From DASQMT01 sp963835735 (GTDB taxonomy: Bacteria; Actinomycetota; Thermoleophilia; Solirubrobacterales; Solirubrobacteraceae), in contig CAWIGP010000002.1 of NCBI GenBank assembly GCA_963835735.1, positions 930,001-994,000 on the forward strand: a stretch of 64,000 nt of DNA, read 5' to 3'. Made by a program: the position numbers and the translations under genes. Shown here one piece after another: positions 7,697-15,562 of this stretch. Every line of letters starts with the position of its first letter. Position 1 is the stretch's first letter. The notes under the pieces are model-generated. The model did not search any database, was not told the DNA's origin, and saw only the letters and a program-made list of their open reading frames with translations.

Positions 7697-9243
7697 CAGC
7701 CGAGGTCCGTGACGCCGAACTTGATCATGCTGTAGAAGAGCATGCCCAGGTAGGCCAGGCCGCCGAACACCAGCACCATGGTGGTGATCCACTTCGGCCG
7801 CAGCTTCTTCGGCAGGTTCCGGCGGTTGACCACCGCAAGCGTCAGGCAGTACGCCCCCATCACGAACGTCGACAGGAACGCCAGGATGTTCAGGATCGAG
7901 CCCGGCCCGTCGACGGGGCCGAACAGGATGATCAGGATCCCGAAGATGATCACGAACCACAGGAACCCCGCGTACAGGTACGACACCTTGAACCGCTTCG
8001 CGCCCGGCACGAAGTAGTACGACATGTCCGACTGACCGCGGGCGAACGCGTCGAACAGGCCGACGCTCGCCTTCCAGCCGACGATCGCGATGAAGCAGAA
8101 GAACAGCGTGCCGAGGATCGCCGCCGTATCCGCGAACGAGTCGCGCATGGCCGTCAGCGCGTCCTCCCGCTCGCCGTTGAGCAGCTGCTCGCGGGCCTCC
8201 GGGTTGACGTCGGCCGCGTGCATGGCCATGACCGTGAAGATGATCGTGACCAGCATCGTGATGCCGAAGAACAGAAGGATCGCGTCGTAGCGCACCCACT
8301 TACGCCAGGCCTGCCACTTGCGCCACTCGTCCGGGTCGTCGACGTCGAACATCGAGCCGCTGGAGGGCATCGTCTCCTCCTCGCCGGCGTGCAGGAGCCC
8401 GTGCACGCGCGGCATGTGGGCGCCCATCCCCGCGCCCTTGTCGCGCAGCCACAGCGTGTACCACATCTGCTGCATGCCGGACGGCCCCGCGAAGGCGATC
8501 GCGCCGACGATGAGTGGGAACCACGCGGCCGTGACAGCCGCCGCCGGGATCCCGGTGTCGAAGCGGAAGAGACCGGTGAGCACCTCGCCGAGGTCCGAGA
8601 GGTTGCCGACGAACGCCGCGACGATCGCCGATCCGATGACCAGCACCCCGACCAGGAAGGCCAGGATGCCTTCGACGAGGTTGTAGACGATCTTCACCAC
8701 CGTGAACATCAACCCGATGATCACCAGGCCGATCGTGGCCGACAGCTGCCACGGGATGCCGGTCAGCTCCTCGAACGCATCCGCGCCTGTGGACAGGTGG
8801 CCGGGCCAGATGTAGACCGCGATCGCGGTACCGAAGAACAACCACATCAGCGGTTGCCAGACGCGCGCGGCGCCGAAGAAGATCGACTCGCCGGTCGCCA
8901 TCGCGTAGCGGGCCATCTCCAGCATCACGACCGTCTGCACCAGCACGCCGACCAGGAACAGCCAGCGAATCTCGGGCCCGAACACGATCACGAGCCGCGG
9001 CCACAGGTAGGTCTCTCCCAGTCCCACCCCGAGCGCGACGAGGATCATCGCAGGCCCCAGTATGTGGGCCGCCTGCGGTGCCTCCGGCAGCTTGCGGATC
9101 GGCATCGGCGGCAGCTTGCCCGCGCGCCAGACCCGTTCCTCCTCCTGCTCTACCACGGTGCCCGGACCGGCCGTCACACCGCTGGAAACCTCTCCCACTC
9201 CCATGGCTGTCCCCCGACTGCTCGTGGTGTCCCTCGCGGTCAC
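7696..9243 (-). CDS. Nramp-like transporter, divergent
   Basis: A 515-residue membrane protein resembling the Nramp/MntH fold, with about eleven hydrophobic segments after a roughly 55-residue soluble N-terminus. The first membrane helix reads GLGETYLWPRLVIVFG, without the DPGN metal motif of true Nramps. The equivalent of helix 6 reads AFAGPSGMQQMWYTLWLRD, without the MPH metal motif. A substrate other than Mn2+/Fe2+ is therefore likely. A long charged loop (about residues 285-325) interrupts the fold. The GTG at 9243 overlaps the upstream stop (GTGA); an ATG at 9204 is an alternative start. Operon context suggests transport of oxalate or a related acid (inference). Confidence 0.72.
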   Translation of the reverse strand: MTARDTTSSRGTAMGVGEVSSGVTAGPGTVVEQEEERVWRAGKLPPMPIRKLPEAPQAAHILGPAMILVALGVGLGETYLWPRLVIVFGPEIRWLFLVGVLVQTVVMLEMARYAMATGESIFFGAARVWQPLMWLFFGTAIAVYIWPGHLSTGADAFEELTGIPWQLSATIGLVIIGLMFTVVKIVYNLVEGILAFLVGVLVIGSAIVAAFVGNLSDLGEVLTGLFRFDTGIPAAAVTAAWFPLIVGAIAFAGPSGMQQMWYTLWLRDKGAGMGAHMPRVHGLLHAGEEETMPSSGSMFDVDDPDEWRKWQAWRKWVRYDAILLFFGITMLVTIIFTVMAMHAADVNPEAREQLLNGEREDALTAMRDSFADTAAILGTLFFCFIAIVGWKASVGLFDAFARGQSDMSYYFVPGAKRFKVSYLYAGFLWFVIIFGILIILFGPVDGPGSILNILAFLSTFVMGAYCLTLAVVNRRNLPKKLRPKWITTMVLVFGGLAYLGMLFYSMIKFGVTDLG

Positions 9244-11396
9244 TGCGCGCCCTTCAGATGCCCGGCCATCCGGGCCCAGCGATACTTCGCCGCCAGCACC
9301 TCGACCGGAGTCTCGGTGGTGTACGGGTACGCCGGGATCCCGTGGTCGAACAGGTACTCCGAGGCCTCCTCGACCTCCACGTCACCGGCCAGCGAAGCGA
9401 CGATCGGCTTGTCGATGCCGCGGCCGCGGTACTCCTCGACCACTTCCGCCGTGACCTTCGCGAACGTCATCGGCGGGGTCACGATCGTGTGCCAGTAGCC
9501 GAGCACGAGGGCGTGGATGCGCTCGTCCTCGAGTCCCAGCGCGATCGTGTTGCGGTACGTCTCGGGCGGCTCGCCGCCGGTGATGTCGACCGGGTTGCCG
9601 GCGGCGCCGAACGGCGGGATGAACTTCATGAACGCCTCGTTGAGGTCGTCCGGCATCTCCATCAGCTTCAAGCCGTTGATGAAGCTGGCGTCGGACAGCA
9701 GCACGCCCGAGCCGCCCGCGCCGGTGATGATGACGACGTTCTCCCCGTTCGGCGTCGGGAGGATCGGGAGGCAGCGGGCGAACTGGAGCAGCTCCTGCAG
9801 CCCTCGCGCCCGCACCACCCCCGCCTCGCGGAGGATGTCGTCGTAGACCTTGTCGTCGCCTGCCAGCGCCGCCGTGTGCGACGCCGCCGCCTTGGTGCCG
9901 GCCGGCGTCGCTCCCGCCTTCAGGACGACGATCGGCTTCTTCTTCGAGACGCGCCGCGCGACCTCGACGAACGAGCGCCCGTCCTTGAGGTCCTCCATGT
10001 GCAGCGCGACGCAGTTGGTGGCGTCGTCCTGCTCGAAGAACGTCAGCAGGTCGTCCTCGTCGATGTCGGCCTTGTTGCCGAGCCCGACGATCGCCGACAC
10101 GCCGAGCTTGGTCGAGCGGCTGAACCCGAGGATCCCCATGCCGATGCCGCCGCTCTGCGACGCCAGCGCGACCGGCCCCTTCACGTCATAGGGCGTCGTG
10201 AACGCGGCGCTCATGTTCCGCGGCGTGTAGTAGACGCCGTAGATGTTGGGCCCGACGAAGCGCACGCCGTGCTCGCGCGCGGTCCGCTGGAGCTCGTGCT
10301 GCAGCTCGGTCTCGCCGGTCTCGGCGAAGCCCGACGGGATCATGATCGCGGTGCCGATGCCCTTGTCGCCGACCTTCGCGATCGCGTCGACGACGAACTT
10401 CGCCGGGATCGCGAAGACCGCGACGTCGACGTCGTCCGGCAGGTCGTCGATGTCGGCGTAGACCTTCTTGCCGAGGATCTCGCTCGCCTTCGGGTTGACC
10501 GGGTGGATCCCGCCCTCGAAGCCCCCGTTGACGAGGTTCTTCATGACGGAGTTCCCGATCTTGCCCTCCGACTCCGAGGCGCCGATGACCGCGATCGCGC
10601 GCGGCCGCATCAGCTTGTTCATCGTCTCGAGGATCTCTTGCTGGCTGTAGCGCGGCGGCGCCTCCTCGCGCTCCTCGAACGACACGACGAAGCGCGCGTC
10701 GACCGCGGTCGCCCCGTCCTCGCGCGCGAGTACCGGGTTGAGGTCGACCTCGACGATCTCCGGGAAGTCGGTGACGAGCTCGGAGACCGCCTCGATCATC
10801 TGCGCGAGCGCCTCGCGATCGACGCCGGCGGCGCCGCGAACGCCGCGCAGCACGTCGGCCGCGCGGATGCCGTCGACCATCGCCAGCGCATCCTCGGCCG
10901 ATGTCGGCGCGAGCCGGAACGTGACGTCGCGCAGCACCTCGACGAGCACGCCGCCGATCCCGAACGTCATCACCGGGCCGAACGTCGGGTCGGTGACCGC
11001 GCCGATCAGCACCTCGTGGCCGCCGCTCAGCATCTGCTGCACCTGCACGCCGGTGATGTCGGCGTCGGCCTTGTAGGCGCGCGCGTTGTCGACGATGGTC
11101 TGGTAGCCCTTGGCCACCGCGTCGGCCGACTCGAGCCCGACCAGCACGCCCTTGGCCTCGGTCTTGTGGAGGATGTCGGGCGAGACGATCTTCAGTACGA
11201 CCGGAAGACCGATCTCCTCGGCCAGGGCGACGGCCTCCTCGGCCGACGTCGCGAGGCCCTCGCCCGGCACGGCGATCCCGTATGCGTCGCACACGCGCTT
11301 GGCCTCGGGCGCGCTCAACGCCGTGCGGCCCTCGGCGCGGGCGACGTCGAGCACCTCCCCAACCGCGGCTGTCCTCGTATCGGTGATCGTCGACAT
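9240..11396 (-). CDS. ADP-forming acyl-CoA ligase (acetate-CoA ligase type), fused subunits
   Basis: Forms acyl-CoA from an acid, ATP and CoA with release of ADP. In this 718-residue fusion the ATP-grasp (beta) domain is first, about residues 25-240 (IAVPGEG, LKIVSPDILHKTEAKGV, EVDLNPVLA). The CoA-binding/ligase (alpha) part follows from about 262 (RPRAIAVIGASESEGKIG, ASQSGGIGMGILG). The phospho-accepting His is probably His507 in ASHTAALAGDD. GGGAGGAG precedes the ATG at 11396. It sits 11 bases after frc, so oxalate, formate or a related acid is a likely substrate: an ATP-dependent entry or recycling step beside CoA transfer by Frc. The substrate cannot be read from sequence. Confidence 0.85.
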   Translation of the reverse strand: MSTITDTRTAAVGEVLDVARAEGRTALSAPEAKRVCDAYGIAVPGEGLATSAEEAVALAEEIGLPVVLKIVSPDILHKTEAKGVLVGLESADAVAKGYQTIVDNARAYKADADITGVQVQQMLSGGHEVLIGAVTDPTFGPVMTFGIGGVLVEVLRDVTFRLAPTSAEDALAMVDGIRAADVLRGVRGAAGVDREALAQMIEAVSELVTDFPEIVEVDLNPVLAREDGATAVDARFVVSFEEREEAPPRYSQQEILETMNKLMRPRAIAVIGASESEGKIGNSVMKNLVNGGFEGGIHPVNPKASEILGKKVYADIDDLPDDVDVAVFAIPAKFVVDAIAKVGDKGIGTAIMIPSGFAETGETELQHELQRTAREHGVRFVGPNIYGVYYTPRNMSAAFTTPYDVKGPVALASQSGGIGMGILGFSRSTKLGVSAIVGLGNKADIDEDDLLTFFEQDDATNCVALHMEDLKDGRSFVEVARRVSKKKPIVVLKAGATPAGTKAAASHTAALAGDDKVYDDILREAGVVRARGLQELLQFARCLPILPTPNGENVVIITGAGGSGVLLSDASFINGLKLMEMPDDLNEAFMKFIPPFGAAGNPVDITGGEPPETYRNTIALGLEDERIHALVLGYWHTIVTPPMTFAKVTAEVVEEYRGRGIDKPIVASLAGDVEVEEASEYLFDHGIPAYPYTTETPVEVLAAKYRWARMAGHLKGAQ

Positions 11397-11407
11397 GTGT
11401 CTCCTCC

Positions 11408-12649
11408 CTAGACGGCGCCGGCCTCGGTGAGCCGCTGGAGGTCACCCTCCGAGGCGTCGAGCAGCTCCTGCAAGATCTCCGCGTTGTGCTCGCCGAGCAG
11501 CGGCGAGCGCCTGACCTCGACGGGCGAGTCGGACAGCGTGAACGGGCAGCCGACCGTGGTGTACTCGCCGCGCTCGGGATGCTCGACGCTGACGAGCATG
11601 CCCTCCGCCCACAGGCCCTCGTCCTCGAGCAGGTCCTTGGTGCTGAGCACGGGGCCGCAGGGGACGTTGATCGCGTTGAGCTCGGAGAACGCCTCCCACT
11701 TCGTCTTCGTGATCGTCCACTGCTCGACCATGTCGAAGATCTCCGGCAGCCGCGGGAGGCGCGCCTCGGGCGTGTCGTAGTCCGGGTCGCCGATCAGGTC
11801 GTCGCGGCCGATCTTGCGCAGCAGCGGCTCCCACACCTGCGGCTGGATGACGAGGTAGATCCAGGCGTTCGCGCCCTTCTGCGTGACCGGCTTGCAGCGC
11901 ACGGCCCAGCCCGGCTGGCCGCCGCCGGAAGCGTTGCCGGAGCGCGGCACGAAGTCGCCGAACTCCTCGTTCGGGTACTCCGCCAGCGGTCCGTGCTCGA
12001 GCCGCTGCTGGTCGCGCAGCTTGACGCGGCAGAGGTTGAGGATGCCGGCCCGCATCGAGATCTGCACGCGCTGGCCGCGCCCCGTGTGCGTGCGCTGGTA
12101 CAGCGCGGCGCAGATCGCGCCGAACAGGTGCACGGCGTTGCCGGAGTCGCCGATCTGGGCGCCGGTCACGGCCGGCGGCCCGTCCTCGAACCCGGTGGTG
12201 CTCATCGCGCCGCCCGTCGCCTGCGCGATGTTCTCGTACGCCTTGGCGCTGGCCAGCGCGCCCGGCCCGAACCCCTTCAGCGACGCGTAGATCACCTGCG
12301 GGTTGATCTCGTGGATCCGCTCCCACGGGAAGCCGAGGCGGTCCATCACGCCCGGCCCGAAGTTCTCCACGACGATGTCGGCGCGCTCGAGCAGCTTGGT
12401 GAAGATCTGCTTGCCCTCGTCGGACTTCATGTTGAGGGTGAGGCTGCGCTTGTTGCCGTTCAGCATCGTGAAGTAGAGGCTGTCCACCTCCGGCAGGTCG
12501 CGCAGCTGAGAGCGGGTGACGTCCCCCTTGCCCGGCTGCTCGATCTTGATGACATCGGCACCCATCCAGGCCAGCAGCTGGGTGCACACCGGGCCGGCCT
12601 GGACGTGGGTCATGTCGACGACCCGCACGCCCGCGAGGGCTTTCCGCAT
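11408..12649 (-). CDS. frc: Formyl-CoA:oxalate CoA-transferase
   Basis: Class III CoA-transferase moving CoA from formyl-CoA to oxalate. The 413-residue protein shows the family N-terminus (GVRVVDMTHVQAGPVCTQLL, ADVIKIEQPGKGD). The catalytic Asp is residue 168 in GAQIGDSGNAVHL, matching Asp169 of the Oxalobacter enzyme. The glycine loop GGGQPG (242-247), followed by GWAVRCK, is characteristic of Frc rather than of related CaiB or racemase proteins. The ATG at 12649 is preceded by GGGGAGG; in-frame sequence upstream overlaps the TPP gene and is not family-like. It lies 11 bases after the decarboxylase candidate. This is the best evidence that the operon handles oxalate. Confidence 0.92.
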   Translation of the reverse strand: MRKALAGVRVVDMTHVQAGPVCTQLLAWMGADVIKIEQPGKGDVTRSQLRDLPEVDSLYFTMLNGNKRSLTLNMKSDEGKQIFTKLLERADIVVENFGPGVMDRLGFPWERIHEINPQVIYASLKGFGPGALASAKAYENIAQATGGAMSTTGFEDGPPAVTGAQIGDSGNAVHLFGAICAALYQRTHTGRGQRVQISMRAGILNLCRVKLRDQQRLEHGPLAEYPNEEFGDFVPRSGNASGGGQPGWAVRCKPVTQKGANAWIYLVIQPQVWEPLLRKIGRDDLIGDPDYDTPEARLPRLPEIFDMVEQWTITKTKWEAFSELNAINVPCGPVLSTKDLLEDEGLWAEGMLVSVEHPERGEYTTVGCPFTLSDSPVEVRRSPLLGEHNAEILQELLDASEGDLQRLTEAGAV

Positions 12650-12660
12650 CTCTGCCTCCC

Positions 12661-14385
12661 CTACTTGTACATCGTCTGGTTCATGGTCCCGGGCGCGAAC
12701 GCGTTCTGATCGATCCACACGTTGATCAGCGAGGGCTTGCCCGACTCCCGAGCGCGCTCCAGCGCGGGCCGCAGCTGGCTCGGCTCGCGCACCTCCTCCC
12801 CGTAGCCGCCCAGCATCTGGGCGAACTTGTCGTAGTGCACGTCGCCCAGCTTGTTGCCGACGTCGCCCCGCTCCTTGCCGTACTTCTGGATCTGGCCGTA
12901 GCGGATCTGGTTCATGTAGGAGTTGTTGCCGACGACGCCGATGAACGGCAGGTCAAAACGGACCATCGTTTCGAAGTCCCAACCGGTGAGGCTGAATGCG
13001 CCGTCGCCGAATAGGCAGACGACCTCGCGGTCCGGGCGCGCGACCTTGGCGGCCATCGCGAACGGCACCCCGACGCCGAGCGTGCCCAGCGGGCCCGGGT
13101 CCATCCACAGTCCCGGCCCCTTGGGCTGCACGACGCCGCCCGAGAACGTCACGACGTCGCCGCCGTCGCCGATGAACAGCGAGTCTTCGGTGAGGAACTC
13201 GTTGATCTCGTGCGCGAGTCGCAGGGGGTGCACCGGCGCGTCGTCGCGCATCAGCTTGGGCAGCCGCTCCTCCTTCAGGCGCTGCTCCTCCTGACGCAGC
13301 GCCTCGAGCCAGGACTCGCGGCCGCGGGCGCTCGAGGCAGCGCGTCCGTCGGCGGCGTCGGCGACCGCGGCGAGGATCGCGCCGGGATCGCCGACCAGGC
13401 CGAGTGACACGTCGCGGTTCTTGCCGACCGTCCTGTAGTCCATGTCGATCTGGACCACGGTCGCGTCCTGGCTCAGGCGCTTGCCGTACCCCATGCGGAA
13501 GTCGAACGGCGTGCCGACGATGAGGATCACGTCGGCGTTGTTGAAGGCATGGCGGCGCGTCAGGTGGAAGTGGTGCGGATCGCCCGGCGGCAACGTGCCG
13601 CGCGCCGCGCCGTTCATGAACGCCGGGATGTTCAGCCGGCGCACGAAGTCGATCGCCGCCTCCGAGCCACGCGCGGTCCACACCTGCGAGCCGAGCAGGA
13701 CGCACGGCCGCTCGGCACCGACGAGGATGTCGGCCAGGCGGTCGATGTCGTTCGGGTCGCCGATGCTCTTGGTCGAGGCGCGGTAGTGACCCGGCTGCGG
13801 CAGCACCGCGTTCTCGAGCGGGACGTGGGCGTCGAGGATGTCGCGCCCGATCTCCAGGTACGCCGGCCCGGGCGCCCCAGCGAACGCCTCGCGGAACGCC
13901 ATCGAGCACATGTCGGCGACGCGCTCGGTCGTCAGCACGCTCGAGGCGAACTTCGTGATCGGCCGCATCAGGTCGACGTGCGGCAGGTCCTGGAGCGAGC
14001 CCATGCGGTGCTGGTTGAGCGCGCCCTGGCCGCCGATCAGGAGCATCGGGCTCTCGGCCCGCAGCGCGTTGGCGACGCCGGTGACCGCGTCGGTCGTGCC
14101 GGGCCCGGCGGTCACGACCGCGCAGCCGGGCTTTCCGGTCACGCGCGCGTAGCCGTCGGCGGCGTGGGCGGCGACCTGCTCGTGGCGGACGTCGAGCACT
14201 TTGATGCCCTCGTCGATGCAGCCGTCGTAGATGTCGATGATGTGGCCGCCGCAGAGCGTGAAGATCACGTCGATCCCCTCGGCGCGGAGCGCCTTGGCGA
14301 CGAGATGACCGCCCGAGATCGTCGCGGGCTCGGTCGGGCGGGCGTCTGACGCCCCGGGCTTTACTGCGGTGCTCGTCGCCGTCAC
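12661..14385 (-). CDS. TPP-dependent enzyme, probable oxalyl-CoA decarboxylase
   Basis: A 574-residue thiamine-diphosphate enzyme of the acetolactate-synthase superfamily. Glu69 in DVRHEQVAAHAADGYAR is the cofactor-activating Glu, TAGPGTTDAVTGVANAL follows, and the Mg-TPP motif runs from GDG (460) to NN (488-489). Position directly before frc argues for oxalyl-CoA decarboxylase, giving formyl-CoA plus CO2. The Tyr-Glu pair that contacts oxalyl-CoA in the Oxalobacter enzyme is not evident at the matching site (GSLQDLPHVD), so the assignment rests mainly on context; a 2-hydroxyacyl-CoA lyase type is possible. The GTG start at 14385 has a GGAGGAGC site. It lies 59 bases after the GntR gene. Confidence 0.75.
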   Translation of the reverse strand: MTATSTAVKPGASDARPTEPATISGGHLVAKALRAEGIDVIFTLCGGHIIDIYDGCIDEGIKVLDVRHEQVAAHAADGYARVTGKPGCAVVTAGPGTTDAVTGVANALRAESPMLLIGGQGALNQHRMGSLQDLPHVDLMRPITKFASSVLTTERVADMCSMAFREAFAGAPGPAYLEIGRDILDAHVPLENAVLPQPGHYRASTKSIGDPNDIDRLADILVGAERPCVLLGSQVWTARGSEAAIDFVRRLNIPAFMNGAARGTLPPGDPHHFHLTRRHAFNNADVILIVGTPFDFRMGYGKRLSQDATVVQIDMDYRTVGKNRDVSLGLVGDPGAILAAVADAADGRAASSARGRESWLEALRQEEQRLKEERLPKLMRDDAPVHPLRLAHEINEFLTEDSLFIGDGGDVVTFSGGVVQPKGPGLWMDPGPLGTLGVGVPFAMAAKVARPDREVVCLFGDGAFSLTGWDFETMVRFDLPFIGVVGNNSYMNQIRYGQIQKYGKERGDVGNKLGDVHYDKFAQMLGGYGEEVREPSQLRPALERARESGKPSLINVWIDQNAFAPGTMNQTMYK

Positions 14386-14444
14386 GTTGCTGCTCCTCCG
14401 TCTGTTCTCGGCTTCAGGCTTGTCTTCTCCGGCGTACGCATTTG

Positions 14445-15185
14445 TCAGTCATCACCTTCGAGATCGATGCGCTCGACGTCGGCCGCCAGGTCCAGCGCGT
14501 GGTCGCGCACGAGCCGCTCGGCGAGCTCGGCGTCGCGCGACTCGAGCGCCTCGATGATGTGCATGTGGTCGACGATCGACCGCTCGGCGCGATCGTCCTG
14601 ACCGATCATGCGGCCGCGGATCGCGCGCACGTGCACGAGCAGCCCGTCGACCATGCTGGTGATCACGGGCGAGCGGCCGAGCTCGATGATGCGCGAGTGG
14701 AAGACCAGGTTGGCCTCCGAGTACTCGTCCAGGTGCAGGCGCAGCTCGTCGCCCTCGAAGCCGGCGAAGAGGTCGCGCAGCTCGCGGATCTCCTCGTCGG
14801 TCGCGCGCTCGCACACCAGCCGCGCGGCCATGCTCTCCAGCGCGGCCCAGGCCCGGATCATCTCGAGGATCTCGGCCTTGCTCTTGCGCAGGATCAGCAC
14901 GCCGCGGCGCGGCATGATCCGCACCAGCCCTTCGTGGTCGAGCCGCGCCAGCGCCTGGCGCACGGGCGTGCGGCTGACGCCCAGCGCCTCGGCCAGGCGC
15001 TGCTCGTCCAGCCGCAAGACGGCGTCGGGGCTGTAGATGTCCATCGCGAGGATCGCCTCGCGCAGCGCCTGGTAGGCGAGCCGCCCGACGCTCGCCGCCT
15101 CGGCCCCGACGGGTGAGACAACCAGCGACGGTCCCTGACCATCGCTGGTAGCGGTCCCGCTCTGCCCGGCGCGTGTGGTAGCCAC
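14445..15185 (-). CDS. GntR-family regulator with FCD ligand domain
   Basis: Likely controls the oxalate operon that follows it on the same strand. The winged helix-turn-helix reads LRLDEQRLAEALGVSRTPVRQALARLDHEGLV (helix part SRTPVRQALARL), and an all-helical FCD domain follows (RAWAALESMAARLVCERAT, NLVFHSRIIELGRSP, DHMHIIEAL with its His metal/ligand residue). GTG at 15185 is chosen, giving 246 residues, typical for FadR/VanR-type proteins. The frame is open to another GTG at 15230 and the exact start is uncertain. As first gene of the unit it may repress itself and the genes down to the TauE permease when glyoxylate or oxalate-derived ligand is absent (inference). Confidence 0.85.
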   Translation of the reverse strand: MATTRAGQSGTATSDGQGPSLVVSPVGAEAASVGRLAYQALREAILAMDIYSPDAVLRLDEQRLAEALGVSRTPVRQALARLDHEGLVRIMPRRGVLILRKSKAEILEMIRAWAALESMAARLVCERATDEEIRELRDLFAGFEGDELRLHLDEYSEANLVFHSRIIELGRSPVITSMVDGLLVHVRAIRGRMIGQDDRAERSIVDHMHIIEALESRDAELAERLVRDHALDLAADVERIDLEGDD

Positions 15186-15334
15186 GTGCTCCAGATCTCC
15201 CTGGGATCCAAGATACATGATCCAGTACACGCGTCAAGATCCGTTTCCCGCCATGCGGTAAGTGCCGCGGGAAGGCACCGTTCATGCCGCCCGGGTTGCG
15301 GCGCCTGCGCTTCAATCGCGCCGGCGCTTGCGGA
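15186..15334 (-). promoter_or_regulatory. Upstream region of GntR/oxalate operon
   Basis: The stretch just upstream of the GntR start carries, on the minus strand, two GGATC half-sites around ATGTATCTT (15202-15222), an A+T-rich pocket in a G+C-rich setting. TGTATCTTGG here matches TGTATCGTGG upstream of hyi (2502-2511). A palindromic operator for the regulator is plausible but unproven. The rest, up to the structured repeat that begins at 15335, shows no recognisable promoter. Confidence 0.35.
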
Positions 15335-15500
15335 CGGCGGGCAATGAGGGGAGGGGCCGGATTGCCGCGGCGCTCAGTCGGGCGCGTTGACCGCCGAACG
15401 TCGGTCAGTACCCCGTATACGCCCGGCTCACCGACGTTCGGCGCGTGGAGGCGCCTCGCGACGCCGCGCGCGACCGAGCTCCCTCCCTCAATGCCCGCCG
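15335..15500. repeat. Structured repeat element, copy 2 (nested inverted repeats)
   Basis: Second copy of the element at 2956-3120. The inner arms 15392-15405 and 15430-15443 are a perfect 14-bp palindrome (cgccgaacgtcggt) around a partly paired region and the loop ccccgtatacgccc, which differs from copy 1 at one base of 14. The outer arms start at 15335 and end at 15500; they pair over about 20 bases with one mismatch and one bulge, and share the GCAWTGAGGGGAG motif with copy 1. Here the neighbours are both on the minus strand (upstream of gntR, downstream of ppc), so a simple convergent-terminator role does not fit both copies. No gene is visible in 15501-15562. Confidence 0.75.
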
Positions 15501-15562
15501 TACACGAACGCCCCGCGCCTCAGGAGCGCGGCGCTCGCCCGCGCGGCCCGAGCACGAGCGCC

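Noticed and set aside
9078..11411. 777-codon plus-strand frame
   Set aside because: Composition is RDDRH-type repeats from reading antisense to the ADP-forming ligase; no domain or start signal.
3133..15185. Horizontally acquired genomic island
   Set aside because: No integrase, tRNA boundary or shift in base composition or codon use is visible; only the bracketing repeats hint at mobility.
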